The position numbers and the translations under genes were made by a program. From an uncultured Campylobacter sp. (GTDB taxonomy: Bacteria; Campylobacterota; Campylobacteria; Campylobacterales; Campylobacteraceae): DNA of 10,855 nt. Positions 1-7,400 of the stretch are shown here, in pieces. Below the pieces are notes generated by a model that was not told where the DNA came from, ran no database searches, and worked only from the letters and a program-made list of their open reading frames with translations. The stretch is from assembly GCF_938045465.1 (NCBI RefSeq), contig NZ_CALIBF010000190.1, forward strand, positions 1 to 10,855. Reading direction: 5' to 3'. Position 1 is the first letter of the stretch, and each line of letters opens with the position of its first letter.

Positions 1-732
1 GCTTTCGCTTATAGCTTGCGAGCCGGTAAAAAATGAAGCAATTTTATCTGAAATTCCAGCTTCGCCCGGTTTTCCTACAATGACGCCGTGAACCGTATAG
101 CTATCTACTTCTACGTTCGGACGCGAGCCCGGAGTGATGAAATAAGGTGCGCTGCCGTTTAATTTAACATCCAGCTTGTAGCTGCCGTTCGGGAAAAAGG
201 TCAAATTTTTAGTTATAGTTACCGAGCCCAAATTTTGACTTAAGCTCACGCTAGCTTCGCCGTTTCGCACGTCTAGCTCGCTAGATGAAGCACTGTAAGG
301 AGTATCGAAAGCCATTGCATTCAACGCCGCGTCCTCGAAGCGCATCTCAAGCGGTTTAGAATGTGATTTAGGATCAATTAAATTTATCGCATCGCCGTTT
401 TCGTCACGGAATTTAGCATCATTTAACACATATGAGCTTATGCGACCAAGTCCGTCGATCGTAAAATTTGCTTCTTTTCCGACTACGCGCACTAACGGTG
501 CAGAGATGGAATTTGTGGTATTTAAATTCGCTCCCTGCGCGCTCACACCAGTGGCGGTAGTTTGCGGAGCGGACTTGGCAGCATTTTTTTGCGCGAGCTG
601 CGCCATAGTTGCGTTTGCCTCCATTGCGGCGCGAATTTTTGATAAATAAAAATGATCGTAAGCTACAAAAAATATGAGCGCAGTTGCTATTGCGATAGCA
701 AGGCGCTTTGATTGAGGAAGTTTATCTAGCAC
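1..732 (-). CDS. yidC: Membrane protein insertase YidC, N-terminal part (cut by window edge)
   Basis: YidC (Oxa1/Alb3 family) inserts and folds inner-membrane proteins, alone or with SecYEG. The visible 244 codons begin MLDKLPQSKRLAIAIATALI: a short cytoplasmic start, one membrane segment at about residues 10-30 that ends in YDHFYL, an Ala/Thr/Gln-rich linker, then the start of the large beta-rich periplasmic domain of Gram-negative YidC (for example FFPNGSYKLDVKLNG near residues 198-212). The conserved five-helix insertase core lies beyond the edge. The start is GTG at 730-732, preceded 6 nt upstream by AGGAG (739-743); no other start gives this N-terminus. It overlaps the end of yidD by 11 nt in another frame, so the two are probably translationally coupled. 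Identity rests on the N-terminal layout plus the rpmH-rnpA-yidD context. Confidence 0.93.
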   Translation of the reverse strand, partial: MLDKLPQSKRLAIAIATALIFFVAYDHFYLSKIRAAMEANATMAQLAQKNAAKSAPQTTATGVSAQGANLNTTNSISAPLVRVVGKEANFTIDGLGRISSYVLNDAKFRDENGDAINLIDPKSHSKPLEMRFEDAALNAMAFDTPYSASSSELDVRNGEASVSLSQNLGSVTITKNLTFFPNGSYKLDVKLNGSAPYFITPGSRPNVEVDSYTVHGVIVGKPGEAGISDKIASFFTGSQAISES

Positions 733-1075
733 TATTTTCTCCTAGTCGTATGACGTAATATCTATTTTTTTTATATGGTATAAACCAAAGCTTAAATTTC
801 TGCGCGCGTGCGTTAAAGCCGCCTTCGCAGGCTTTTGAAAATACGCAAAATTTGAAATTTCGCGCGATTATCGGATAATCTATGCCACCGCTAAAGAGCG
901 GATTGCATCTTAAAATTCTAGCCGTTACAGCGCAGAGCGCGCCAAAGACGCCGTTAAACTTAAACTCATAAAGCGCGTATTCCGAACAGCTCGGATAATA
1001 ACGGCAACAGCGCGGTAGCAAAGGCGAAATAAATTTTCGATAAAACCCGATCGCGGCTATAAAAAATCTCTTCAT
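722..1075 (-). CDS. yidD: Membrane protein insertion efficiency factor YidD
   Basis: YidD is a small inner-membrane-associated protein that helps YidC insert substrates. The 117-residue product has the family core: an amphipathic N-terminal helix (residues 1-19, ending FYRKFISPLL), the cysteine motif CCRYYPSCSEYA at 23-34 and RCNPLFSGGIDYP at 56-68. In many homologues the last motif ends GxDPVP; here it is IDYP. The tail after residue 70 is longer than the minimal domain and rich in basic and aromatic residues. ATG at 1073-1075 overlaps the rnpA stop as ATGA, and there is no clear Shine-Dalgarno sequence, which fits coupling to rnpA. It sits directly before yidC, as in many bacteria. Confidence 0.95.
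   Translation of the reverse strand: MKRFFIAAIGFYRKFISPLLPRCCRYYPSCSEYALYEFKFNGVFGALCAVTARILRCNPLFSGGIDYPIIARNFKFCVFSKACEGGFNARAQKFKLWFIPYKKNRYYVIRLGENSAR
739..743 (-). promoter_or_regulatory. Ribosome binding site of yidC, inside yidD
   Basis: AGGAG on the minus strand lies 6 nt before the GTG start of yidC and inside the last codons of yidD. It supports the non-ATG start. Confidence 0.7.
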
Positions 1076-1407
1076 TTTACTGCGCCGATCTTTTTAAACG
1101 CCCATTTTAAATTTCGCTCAATGTCTTCAAAGCTCATATCTACGATCCGCTTTTTTGCGATTAATATAAAAATTCCGCTAACAATGGCGTCTTTTTGATT
1201 ATAAAACGCTGCGCGCAAACGCCTTTTAGCGTAATTTCGCGTAACTGAATTGCCTATTTTTTTACTGGCGACTGCGCTAAATTTACGCTCTTCGCTAGCT
1301 AAAAAATACACGACAGCGCATTCGCAATGCCACTTCGCCGCACTTTTATAAACCTCCGAAAAAACGCTGCTATCGCTTATTGCAGCAAATTCGCCTACGC
1401 AGCCAAT
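1072..1407 (-). CDS. rnpA: Ribonuclease P protein component, probable ATT start
   Basis: RnpA is the protein subunit that, with the RNase P RNA, removes 5' leaders from pre-tRNAs. The RNR signature SKKIGNSVTRNYAKRRLR is at residues 48-65 of the 111-residue form. The N-terminal substrate-binding part is FSEVYKSAAKWHCECAVVYF at residues 16-35. The first ATG/GTG/TTG in frame is GTG at 1309-1311; it would give only 79 residues and lose FSEVYK, which RnpA proteins conserve. The frame is open up to a TAA at 1420-1422, and the only plausible start before FSEVYK is ATT at 1405-1407, with a purine-rich AGAAGA stretch just before it. That start overlaps the end of rpmH by 13 nt and gives a normal RnpA length of about 111. 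The product is sure; the start is inferred. Confidence 0.9.
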   Translation of the reverse strand: MGCVGEFAAISDSSVFSEVYKSAAKWHCECAVVYFLASEERKFSAVASKKIGNSVTRNYAKRRLRAAFYNQKDAIVSGIFILIAKKRIVDMSFEDIERNLKWAFKKIGAVK

Positions 1408-1529
1408 TTTCTTCTGCCTTTAGCGCGTCTTGCGCTTAAAACTCTGCGGCCGTTTTTTGTTTTCATGCGGACGCGGAAGCCGTGAGTGCGCTTTTTAGGG
1501 GTATTGTGAGGTTGGTACGTTCTTTTCAT
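1395..1529 (-). CDS. rpmH: 50S ribosomal protein L34
   Basis: This 44-residue, very basic protein (MKRTYQPHNTPKKRTHGF at the start, RRVLSARRAKGRRKLAA at the end) is bacterial L34, a late-assembling protein of the large ribosomal subunit that binds 23S rRNA. Start to end it matches the family and needs no gaps. ATG is at 1527-1529 with AAAGGA about 7 nt upstream; the stop TAG is at 1395-1397. It is the first gene of the rpmH-rnpA-yidD-yidC cluster and has its own likely promoter upstream. It was missed by simple length-limited gene finding because it is so short. Confidence 0.97.
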   Translation of the reverse strand: MKRTYQPHNTPKKRTHGFRVRMKTKNGRRVLSARRAKGRRKLAA

Positions 1530-1560
1530 AACTGTTCCTTTAAGAAAATGTAAAGCGGAG

Positions 1561-1568
1561 ATTTTATA
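1561..1568 (-). promoter_or_regulatory. Likely sigma-70 promoter (-10) of the rpmH-rnpA-yidD-yidC cluster
   Basis: The minus strand reads TATAAAAT 31 nt before the L34 start codon, preceded by T-rich sequence (GGTTTTTAAGT). Campylobacter housekeeping promoters usually have a clear -10 box with a poor -35 and T-rich upstream DNA. The 75-nt gap to the end of the upstream gene shows no strong terminator hairpin, so readthrough from the efflux operon is possible. Confidence 0.55.
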
Positions 1569-1604
1569 GAAACTTTACTTAAAAACCGATAAACAAAAGC
1601 AGCC

Positions 1605-1958
1605 CTAGCGCCGATAAGCGTCGCCTTGCAGCTTTTTACGGCGCAGTTTTAAGTCTTGCTCATTTTTATTGTTTCGCTCCTTGATGTCTTGCATCGGCTG
1701 TTTTTTCATCGAAAAATCATCGTGGTCGCCTACGCCTTTTGATTCACGTTGCAAATTATTTTGCAGGCTTTGCCGATCTAATTCATTTTTTTGACGATTT
1801 AGCATAATTTCATTATGGTTTTTTTCAAATTCTGATTGTTTATCGTTCGCAACGTAAGCGCTGGCGCTAAGGCTTACTGCACCATCTTGCGCACTTAGTA
1901 CCATAGAATCAGCAAATATCGCGCCACAAAGCAGCCAAAATATCAAAGCCTTTTTCAT
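1605..1958 (-). CDS. Small secreted charged protein of unknown function, last gene of the mac efflux operon
   Basis: I do not recognise this 117-residue product. It starts with a classical signal peptide: MKK, hydrophobic residues 4-15, and a likely signal peptidase I site after AIFA (residue 16). C11 is not in a good lipobox, because the residue before it is Leu. After a Ser/Ala-rich stretch (19-37), the rest is strongly hydrophilic and rich in Lys, Asn, Gln, Glu and Arg (39-73 and 85-117). These stretches look helical or coiled-coil, with a short Gly/Asp break (GVGDHDDFS, 75-83), and the end is very basic (LRRKKLQGDAYRR). Its ATG (1956-1958) overlaps the stop of the outer-membrane factor gene as ATGA, so it is probably co-translated with it. 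I infer a periplasmic role linked to the efflux pump; there is no direct evidence of function. Confidence 0.8.
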   Translation of the reverse strand: MKKALIFWLLCGAIFADSMVLSAQDGAVSLSASAYVANDKQSEFEKNHNEIMLNRQKNELDRQSLQNNLQRESKGVGDHDDFSMKKQPMQDIKERNNKNEQDLKLRRKKLQGDAYRR

Positions 1959-3313
1959 TTGCGTTTAAATTTGCCTGCCATTGCGCGATAGATCGCTGCC
2001 TCGTTTTGAAGCGTCAAATATCTTTGGTTTAGCTCGTTTATCTTAGCGTTTACGGCATCGGTGCGGGCTTCTAGCATATCCTTTAGCTCGCTTGAACCTG
2101 CTTCGTATTTCGCGGCGTAAAGATCGGCAATGCGCGCCTTTTCATCGTAAGCAGCGCTTAAATTTTTAAGGCTAGCCAGATTGATCTGGTAAATTCTATA
2201 TAAATTTAGCACCTCATTCGTAGCGTTAGAGAGCGTCTGTTCGTAATTTACGACGTTTTTGCGAAAAGCGATCTCTGAAATTTTAAGGCGGTTTTCAACC
2301 CTCGCATAATCCAAAAACGGCAGACTTATGCTTACGTTGCCACTTAAAAAATTTAGCTTGAAGCTATCGTTAGCGCTCACGCCTTGCCCATTAGTAAGCC
2401 CTGCGCCCAAATTCACGCTAGGAAAGAAATTTAACTTAGCGGTCTGTTCGTCGTAAAAGCTGGAATTTAGCCTAGCGATCGCAGCTCTAATGTCGGGGCG
2501 GTTAGCAAGCGCTGTGTAAGGTACATTTAGATCAACGCCTTGGAATTCTATGGAATTTATCGAATCTGTGTTATCATCAAATTGCAAGCTGGAGGAGATG
2601 AGATTTCTCATATATTTATGATTATCCTCAATATTTTTTTGAATGCTTAATACCTTGTTTTCAAGCCCTAGAATAGAATTTTGAATCTGCCTGTAATCAA
2701 GCTGTTCGGACTTGCCGTAATCATATTTTGCCTTGATTATTTTTTCGATCTCGCGGTAATCGCTTAAATTCTGTTTTGTCCATTTTAGCGAATCGTTTAA
2801 ATAAAGCATCTCGAAGTAACCGCTTACGATAGAATTTATAAGAGTCAGGCGAGTATTTTCAAGGTCAAACTCGCTGGCTTTAGCGTTCCAGCCCTCGGCA
2901 TTTACCGCCGAGCGGATCTTGCCGAAAAGATCAAGCTCATAGCTTACGTTAAAGCCCGAGCTATAGGTTTTGTTCCAATTCGAGCCGGTGCTTATGTCGC
3001 GATTAGCGCCCGCACTCCACGAGCTACTTAGCGTAGGAAAAAGATCAGCCCTGCTTAGCCCTAAATTTGCATAAGCACTCTCAACGTTTAAAGCCGCTGT
3101 TTTTAGATCGTAGTTATTCGCAAGGGCTTGATCTACAAGCTTATTTAAGTATGATTCGCCATATTTTTTATACCACAGCGTATCGATTTCGTAGCTTGCG
3201 TTTTCATCTTTGAAATTCTCTACGGGTTTATACTCGACTTCGCTTTGATTCGAGGCGCAGCCACCGATAAAGACGGCCAAAACGCCGCTTAAAATTACTT
3301 TGGAATTTATCAT
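1955..3313 (-). CDS. TolC-family outer membrane efflux lipoprotein (OEP/NodT type)
   Basis: This is the outer-membrane factor of a tripartite efflux pump: a trimeric beta-barrel with a long alpha-helical tunnel, exporting substrates delivered by MacA/MacB. The 452-residue product has a lipoprotein signal (VFIGGC, lipid cysteine at C19) and two tandem OEP repeats. Landmarks are YELDLFGKIRSA (125-136), FPTLSSSWSAG (92-102), ANRPDIRAA (270-278), FFPSVNLGAG (296-305), PFLDYARVENRLK (332-344) and KYEAGSSELKDMLEAR (402-417), all typical of NodT/OprM-like proteins. The length is normal. ATG at 3311-3313 has AAGGAG 6 nt upstream. The gene starts 13 nt after macB and its stop overlaps the next gene by 4 nt. 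The genetic context makes it the TolC partner of MacAB. Confidence 0.93.
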   Translation of the reverse strand: MINSKVILSGVLAVFIGGCASNQSEVEYKPVENFKDENASYEIDTLWYKKYGESYLNKLVDQALANNYDLKTAALNVESAYANLGLSRADLFPTLSSSWSAGANRDISTGSNWNKTYSSGFNVSYELDLFGKIRSAVNAEGWNAKASEFDLENTRLTLINSIVSGYFEMLYLNDSLKWTKQNLSDYREIEKIIKAKYDYGKSEQLDYRQIQNSILGLENKVLSIQKNIEDNHKYMRNLISSSLQFDDNTDSINSIEFQGVDLNVPYTALANRPDIRAAIARLNSSFYDEQTAKLNFFPSVNLGAGLTNGQGVSANDSFKLNFLSGNVSISLPFLDYARVENRLKISEIAFRKNVVNYEQTLSNATNEVLNLYRIYQINLASLKNLSAAYDEKARIADLYAAKYEAGSSELKDMLEARTDAVNAKINELNQRYLTLQNEAAIYRAMAGKFKRK

Positions 3314-3326
3314 TTTCTCTCCTTGA

Positions 3327-5255
3327 TTATTCTTGTGCTAAAGCATCTATCGGATTTAATCTGCTGGCGTTTCTTGCCGGCAGATAGCCGAAAACTATAC
3401 CGATCGCGGACGACGCTGCAAAGGCGATCACGAAAGGCGCGGTAGTAAATTTCATCGCAAAATCCGGGCTTATGGTATTAAATGCAAATCCAAGCGCCAA
3501 AGCGATTAAAATTCCTAAAGCTCCGCCCAGCGAGCAAAGCAAGATCGCCTCTATCAAAAACTGCTGCAAGATGTTGGATTGCTTCGCGCCGATCGCCATC
3601 CTAATGCCGATTTCGCGCGTGCGCTCGGTAACGCTTACGAGCATGATATTCATCACGCCGATGCCGCCGACGACGAGTGAGATCACCGCAATCGATGAGA
3701 TCAGAATCGTCATCGTGCCGGTAGTGCTTTGTATTGTTTGTTTGATAGTATCTGCGTTCATCGTATGAAAATCCCGCGAGCCGTGTCTTTGGATAAGTAG
3801 CTGAGTTAGGCTCTCTTCGGCCACTTGAGTATTGACATCGTCTTTTATTTTGATGGTGATAGAGCTGATTTTTCGATTGCCCGTGATTTTATTCATCACG
3901 GTTGAGTACGGCGCGTAAATTCTTAAATTTTCGTTGCTTCCGAAGGCGTTTTTATCCTTGCCCGAAACTCCTATGATCTTAAGTGGCTTACCCGAAAATA
4001 AAATCGTCTTGCCGATAGGATCGGTGTTTTTGAAAAATGTTTTTTTGGTGTTGGGATCGATAATCGCGACAGAGGCAGAATTTTTAATATCATCGTCGCT
4101 AAAATTTCTACCATCTTCTATATCTATGCCATTAACCGCCAAAGAATTCACGCCGCCGCCGCGCAGTTGAGCCTTGGAGCTTAAATTAGCATATGTTGCC
4201 GTACCGCTTGCAGAAGCATTTGGTGTGGCATAATCGACGTAGGGCTGGCGCGCCAAAACTTTAGAATCGCTTATCGTAAGGGTGCTCACGAAGCCCGCAC
4301 GCACGTCACCGAAATTTTTACCGGGAAAGATATCGATCGTATTGGTGCCAATTTTACGGATCTCGGATAAAATTTTCTCCTCCGAACCCTTACCGAGAGC
4401 TACTACGCAGATAACCGAGGCGATGCCGATGATGATACCAAGCATCGTCAAAATCGATCTTAGTTTATGCGAAAATATCGCGCTAATCGACATTTTAAAG
4501 CTCTCGATGAGCTGATCTTTGCAAAATATAAAGGAATTTTTCGTTTTGATCTGCTCTTTTTTGCGCTCAAAAACCCGCTCAGCCTTTCTTTTATCGCTTA
4601 AAATTCTACCGTCTTTGATCTCGATGATACGATCCGCAAATTCCGCAATATGCGCATCATGCGTGACTATGATGATGGTGTGACCCTCTTTGTGCAGCGC
4701 CGTTAAAATTTGCATCACCGTCTCGCCGCTTTTGCTATCAAGCGCGCCGGTAGGCTCGTCTGCCAAAATCACTTCGCCGCCGTTTATCAGAGCGCGGGCA
4801 ATACTTACGCGCTGCTGCTGCCCGCCGCTAAGTTTGCTCGGTAAATTTTTAGTGCGATCGCCAAGCTCCAGCTTATTCAAAAGCTCCACCGCTCGTTTCG
4901 TCCGTTCGCTCGCCCCTACGCCTGCATACACCGCAGGCAGCGAGACATTTGCGGTCGCATCCATCGTGGCGATGAGATTATATTTTTGAAAGACAAAGCC
5001 GAATTTTTTGCTTCTAAGCGCCGCAAGCTCGTCGCCGCTTAAATTCGCGGTCTCGTGACCTTCGATCTTATAGCTTCCGCTGCTTGGCGTATCGATGCAG
5101 CCGATTATATTCATCAGCGTGGATTTTCCGCTTCCGGATTGTCCGATTATCGATATAAACTCGCCCGCTTCGATATTTAAGCTTACGTCCTTTAGGACGT
5201 GGATTTCGTTATCGCCGAGAATGAATTTTTTGTTTATATCTTTAAGCTCTAGCAT
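3327..5255 (-). CDS. macB: MacB-type ABC transporter, fused ATPase and permease
   Basis: MacB is a dimeric inner-membrane mechanotransmission ABC protein that drives export of macrolides, peptides or lipid-like substrates from the periplasm through TolC. The N-terminal ATPase has Walker A GQSGSGKST (38-46), Q-loop FQKYN (Q90), signature LSGGQQQ (142-148), Walker B VILADEP (162-168) and H-loop His199. After a linker come TM1 (about 266-288), a large periplasmic domain (about 289-515) and TM2-TM4 (about 516-540, 566-590, 606-626). The FtsX-like motif ERTREIGIRMAIGA follows TM2 (544-557). All key residues are present, and 642 residues is the usual size. I chose ATG at 5253-5255; an in-frame GTG at 5259-5261 would add two residues, and neither has a strong ribosome binding site. 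It starts 21 nt after macA ends. Confidence 0.95.
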   Translation of the reverse strand: MLELKDINKKFILGDNEIHVLKDVSLNIEAGEFISIIGQSGSGKSTLMNIIGCIDTPSSGSYKIEGHETANLSGDELAALRSKKFGFVFQKYNLIATMDATANVSLPAVYAGVGASERTKRAVELLNKLELGDRTKNLPSKLSGGQQQRVSIARALINGGEVILADEPTGALDSKSGETVMQILTALHKEGHTIIIVTHDAHIAEFADRIIEIKDGRILSDKRKAERVFERKKEQIKTKNSFIFCKDQLIESFKMSISAIFSHKLRSILTMLGIIIGIASVICVVALGKGSEEKILSEIRKIGTNTIDIFPGKNFGDVRAGFVSTLTISDSKVLARQPYVDYATPNASASGTATYANLSSKAQLRGGGVNSLAVNGIDIEDGRNFSDDDIKNSASVAIIDPNTKKTFFKNTDPIGKTILFSGKPLKIIGVSGKDKNAFGSNENLRIYAPYSTVMNKITGNRKISSITIKIKDDVNTQVAEESLTQLLIQRHGSRDFHTMNADTIKQTIQSTTGTMTILISSIAVISLVVGGIGVMNIMLVSVTERTREIGIRMAIGAKQSNILQQFLIEAILLCSLGGALGILIALALGFAFNTISPDFAMKFTTAPFVIAFAASSAIGIVFGYLPARNASRLNPIDALAQE

Positions 5256-5276
5256 CTTCACACCATAAAATTTTAA

Positions 5277-6461
5277 CTAAAACACCATCGGAGGCCCGTC
5301 CATATTTAACGGCGCGGCTTTTCCGTCGGCGATAAGCACCTCATCTTTTTCATCAAGGCCGCTTAAAATTTCGGTATTCAAATCGTCGCTAACGCCCGTT
5401 TTTACGTATCGCTGCTCGGGCTCTTTACCGTTAAGCACAGTGACGTAATCGCCTCCCCCGTCGCGCTTAATGACGGAGGTAGGCAAGTAGCTCGTATTGT
5501 TCGCTTCGCTTACGATTATGTTGTTTTCGGTTGTCATTCCAATCTTTAAAAAATCGTTTTCATTGTCCACTAGCATCTTTGCGTAAAAATATACCGCACT
5601 GTCGCTGCTGCTCGAAGAATAGGACGAACCGCTAGAGGTTTTATCGTACGTCCCGTCGCTAAGCGTGGTAAGACCGGGGTCAATCTTGTAAATTTTAGCC
5701 TTTTTGATATTATCCAGATCCGATAGTATGGAGTATTCTACGTCCATTCCAATCTTTACTTTAGATATATCGCCCTCTGCGATTTGCATCTTGATCTCCA
5801 TCTTGCTTAGATCGGCGATCTTTACGATCGTAGGCGTAGTTTGGTTGGAATTTACCGTTTTGCCCTCCTCTACCGGCATGGAAACGATCGTGCCGCTTAT
5901 CGGAGCCGTGATTTTAGTGTAGCCGAAATTTGTCTCCGCCGTGCTTAGCTGAAGTTTGGTCTGCTCGATCTGCGCCTCGATCTGCTTCTGCTCGGCCTCT
6001 TTTAAAGCGGCGCTATTTTTAGCATTTTCCACAGCCTCTTTGGAGGCGGCGTTTCTTTTATACAGCTCAAGCTCGCGGTTATACTGCGTTTTAGCGTTTG
6101 CCGCGGCGATCTTTGCCGAAGCTAAATTTGCCTCGTGGATCAAAAGCTGCGCCTTTTGCTGCGCAATCTCGTTTTCTTGCGTGACTGAGTCGATCTGCGC
6201 TATCATATCGCCCTTTTGAACCTTATCGCCCACTTTGACGTAGAGCTTTTTGATCTGACCGCTTACCTGCGCACCCACATCGACCAAATCCCTGGCGTAA
6301 ACCTCTCCCGCAGCCGTCACCGTGCCTCTAATACTGCCCTTCTCAAGCCTTGTGGTAAGCGCCTTCGGCGCCTCTTCTTGCTTAAAAAATTTGCCGTATA
6401 AGAAATATATCGCAATGACTACGAGCAGGGTAAAGGCGATAAATTTTAAGGTTTTTTTCAT
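5277..6461 (-). CDS. macA: MacA-type periplasmic adaptor (membrane fusion protein)
   Basis: MacA bridges MacB and the outer-membrane channel as a hexameric funnel. The 394-residue product has an N-terminal membrane anchor (residues 6-23) and a first lipoyl half-motif, DVGAQVSGQIKKLYVKVGDK (61-80). A long alpha-helical coiled-coil hairpin, rich in Ala, Gln, Lys and Glu, covers about 93-178. The second lipoyl half is FGYTKITAPISGTIVSMPVE (179-198), then come a beta-barrel domain and a membrane-proximal domain. Residues 276-288 form a Ser-rich loop (SSGSSYSSSSSDS) inside the beta-barrel region, longer and more low-complexity than I expect for MacA. ATG is at 6459-6461; its ribosome binding site (GAAG) is weak. 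As first gene of the operon it is followed by macB, the outer-membrane factor and a small secreted protein. Confidence 0.94.
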   Translation of the reverse strand: MKKTLKFIAFTLLVVIAIYFLYGKFFKQEEAPKALTTRLEKGSIRGTVTAAGEVYARDLVDVGAQVSGQIKKLYVKVGDKVQKGDMIAQIDSVTQENEIAQQKAQLLIHEANLASAKIAAANAKTQYNRELELYKRNAASKEAVENAKNSAALKEAEQKQIEAQIEQTKLQLSTAETNFGYTKITAPISGTIVSMPVEEGKTVNSNQTTPTIVKIADLSKMEIKMQIAEGDISKVKIGMDVEYSILSDLDNIKKAKIYKIDPGLTTLSDGTYDKTSSGSSYSSSSSDSAVYFYAKMLVDNENDFLKIGMTTENNIIVSEANNTSYLPTSVIKRDGGGDYVTVLNGKEPEQRYVKTGVSDDLNTEILSGLDEKDEVLIADGKAAPLNMDGPPMVF

Positions 6462-6490
6462 TTTGCCAACTTCAAATAAAATAAGGGCTA

Positions 6491-6496
6491 ATTCTA
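6491..6496 (-). promoter_or_regulatory. Possible -10 box for the macAB-outer membrane factor operon
   Basis: TAGAAT (one mismatch to TATAAT) lies 29 nt before the macA start in a 64-nt, very AT-rich gap after the upstream transporter gene. The upstream DNA is T-rich (ATATTTTTACAT), as is common in Campylobacter promoters. There is no good -35 box and no terminator hairpin in the gap, so co-transcription with the upstream transporter gene is also possible. Confidence 0.35.
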
Positions 6497-6525
6497 ATGT
6501 AAAAATATAAAATTTTAGTTAAATA

Positions 6526-7395
6526 CTAAATTCTTTGCTCGCGCACGGCGTAAAATTTCATGATCTTTTTATGTAAAATTAGCGAAACGTAGATCAGCGC
6601 CGAGCCCGCAAGTAGGCGCGCCAGATCGGCGTCTTTTTGCCAAAACACTAAATTTACGACGATCGCTGCGGGGATGAGCGCGTTATTCATAATCGCAAGC
6701 ACGCCGCTATCGACTTCGCACGCGCCCTTGTTCCACAAAAAATACCCTAAAGCGCTTGCGACAGTACCCAGATACACGATCACGGCGCCCTGCGAGAAGC
6801 TGGGATTAAATTTAGAAAAATCTCCGAGCACTATCGCGGCAATCGCCGTAACCGCGGTGGCCCCCACAAAAAAGTAGCCGAAAAGCTCCTTCTGCTCGCT
6901 AAAGCCGTGGCGCTCCAGCATAAATTTATACGCGCTCTGTCCGAGCCCGAAGCATAAATTCGCGCCTTGCACGAGCAAAAAGCCCGTCAAAAACTCAGAG
7001 TTTATCGCGCCGAATTTGATCACCAAGGCACCTAGCACCGCGACTGCGACGCTGAAAAGATATAGCGCGCGAAATCTAAGCTTAAGCGCGTCGTAAAGCA
7101 GCGTCACGTAAAACGGAGTAAATATCGTAAAAAGCGCCACTTCATAGACCTTCAAATACGCAAAGCTGCGGTAGTAAAAGATATACATCACGCCGATCTG
7201 CATGGCGCCCACGGCGCAAATTTTAAGCGCCAAGGCGGGATTTACGCCACGAAATTTCATAAACGGCAAAAAGCAAATTAGCGCCAACGATACGCGCGAA
7301 AACGCCAAATACGCGCTGTCTATGCCGCGCAAAAACTCGCCTATCAGCGAGAAACTAAAAGCCCAAATACAAGTAACCAAAATCAGTTTTTTCAA
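6526..7395 (-). CDS. yigM: DMT/EamA family transporter, YigM/BioP-like (probable biotin uptake)
   Basis: This is an inner-membrane protein of the drug/metabolite transporter superfamily with about ten hydrophobic helices over 289 residues in two EamA halves. It resembles E. coli YigM (BioP), a biotin transporter, closely enough in motif order to prefer that name: IWAFSFSLIGEFL (10-22), VGAMQIGVMYIF (62-73), FTPFYVTLLYDAL (91-103), TGFLLVQGANLCFGLG (137-152), GTVASALGYFLWNKGACEVD (209-228) and IMNNALIPA (234-242). This match is from memory, not a search. The start is TTG at 7393-7395. The in-frame TAG only four codons upstream leaves no other standard start, and AGGCGGA serves as a weak ribosome binding site. 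It ends 64 nt before macA. A different DMT substrate, such as amino acids or other metabolites, cannot be excluded. Confidence 0.8.
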   Translation of the reverse strand: MKKLILVTCIWAFSFSLIGEFLRGIDSAYLAFSRVSLALICFLPFMKFRGVNPALALKICAVGAMQIGVMYIFYYRSFAYLKVYEVALFTIFTPFYVTLLYDALKLRFRALYLFSVAVAVLGALVIKFGAINSEFLTGFLLVQGANLCFGLGQSAYKFMLERHGFSEQKELFGYFFVGATAVTAIAAIVLGDFSKFNPSFSQGAVIVYLGTVASALGYFLWNKGACEVDSGVLAIMNNALIPAAIVVNLVFWQKDADLARLLAGSALIYVSLILHKKIMKFYAVREQRI

Positions 7396-7400
7396 AACGT

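Noticed and set aside
1530..1604. Terminator between the efflux operon and rpmH
   Set aside because: I found only a short direct repeat (CCGATAA) and no GC-rich hairpin followed by a T-run.
6451..6461. Seven-T run at the macA start as a phase-variation tract
   Set aside because: It is the ordinary ATG-AAA-AAA start of a membrane-targeted protein, too short to suggest switching without strain data.
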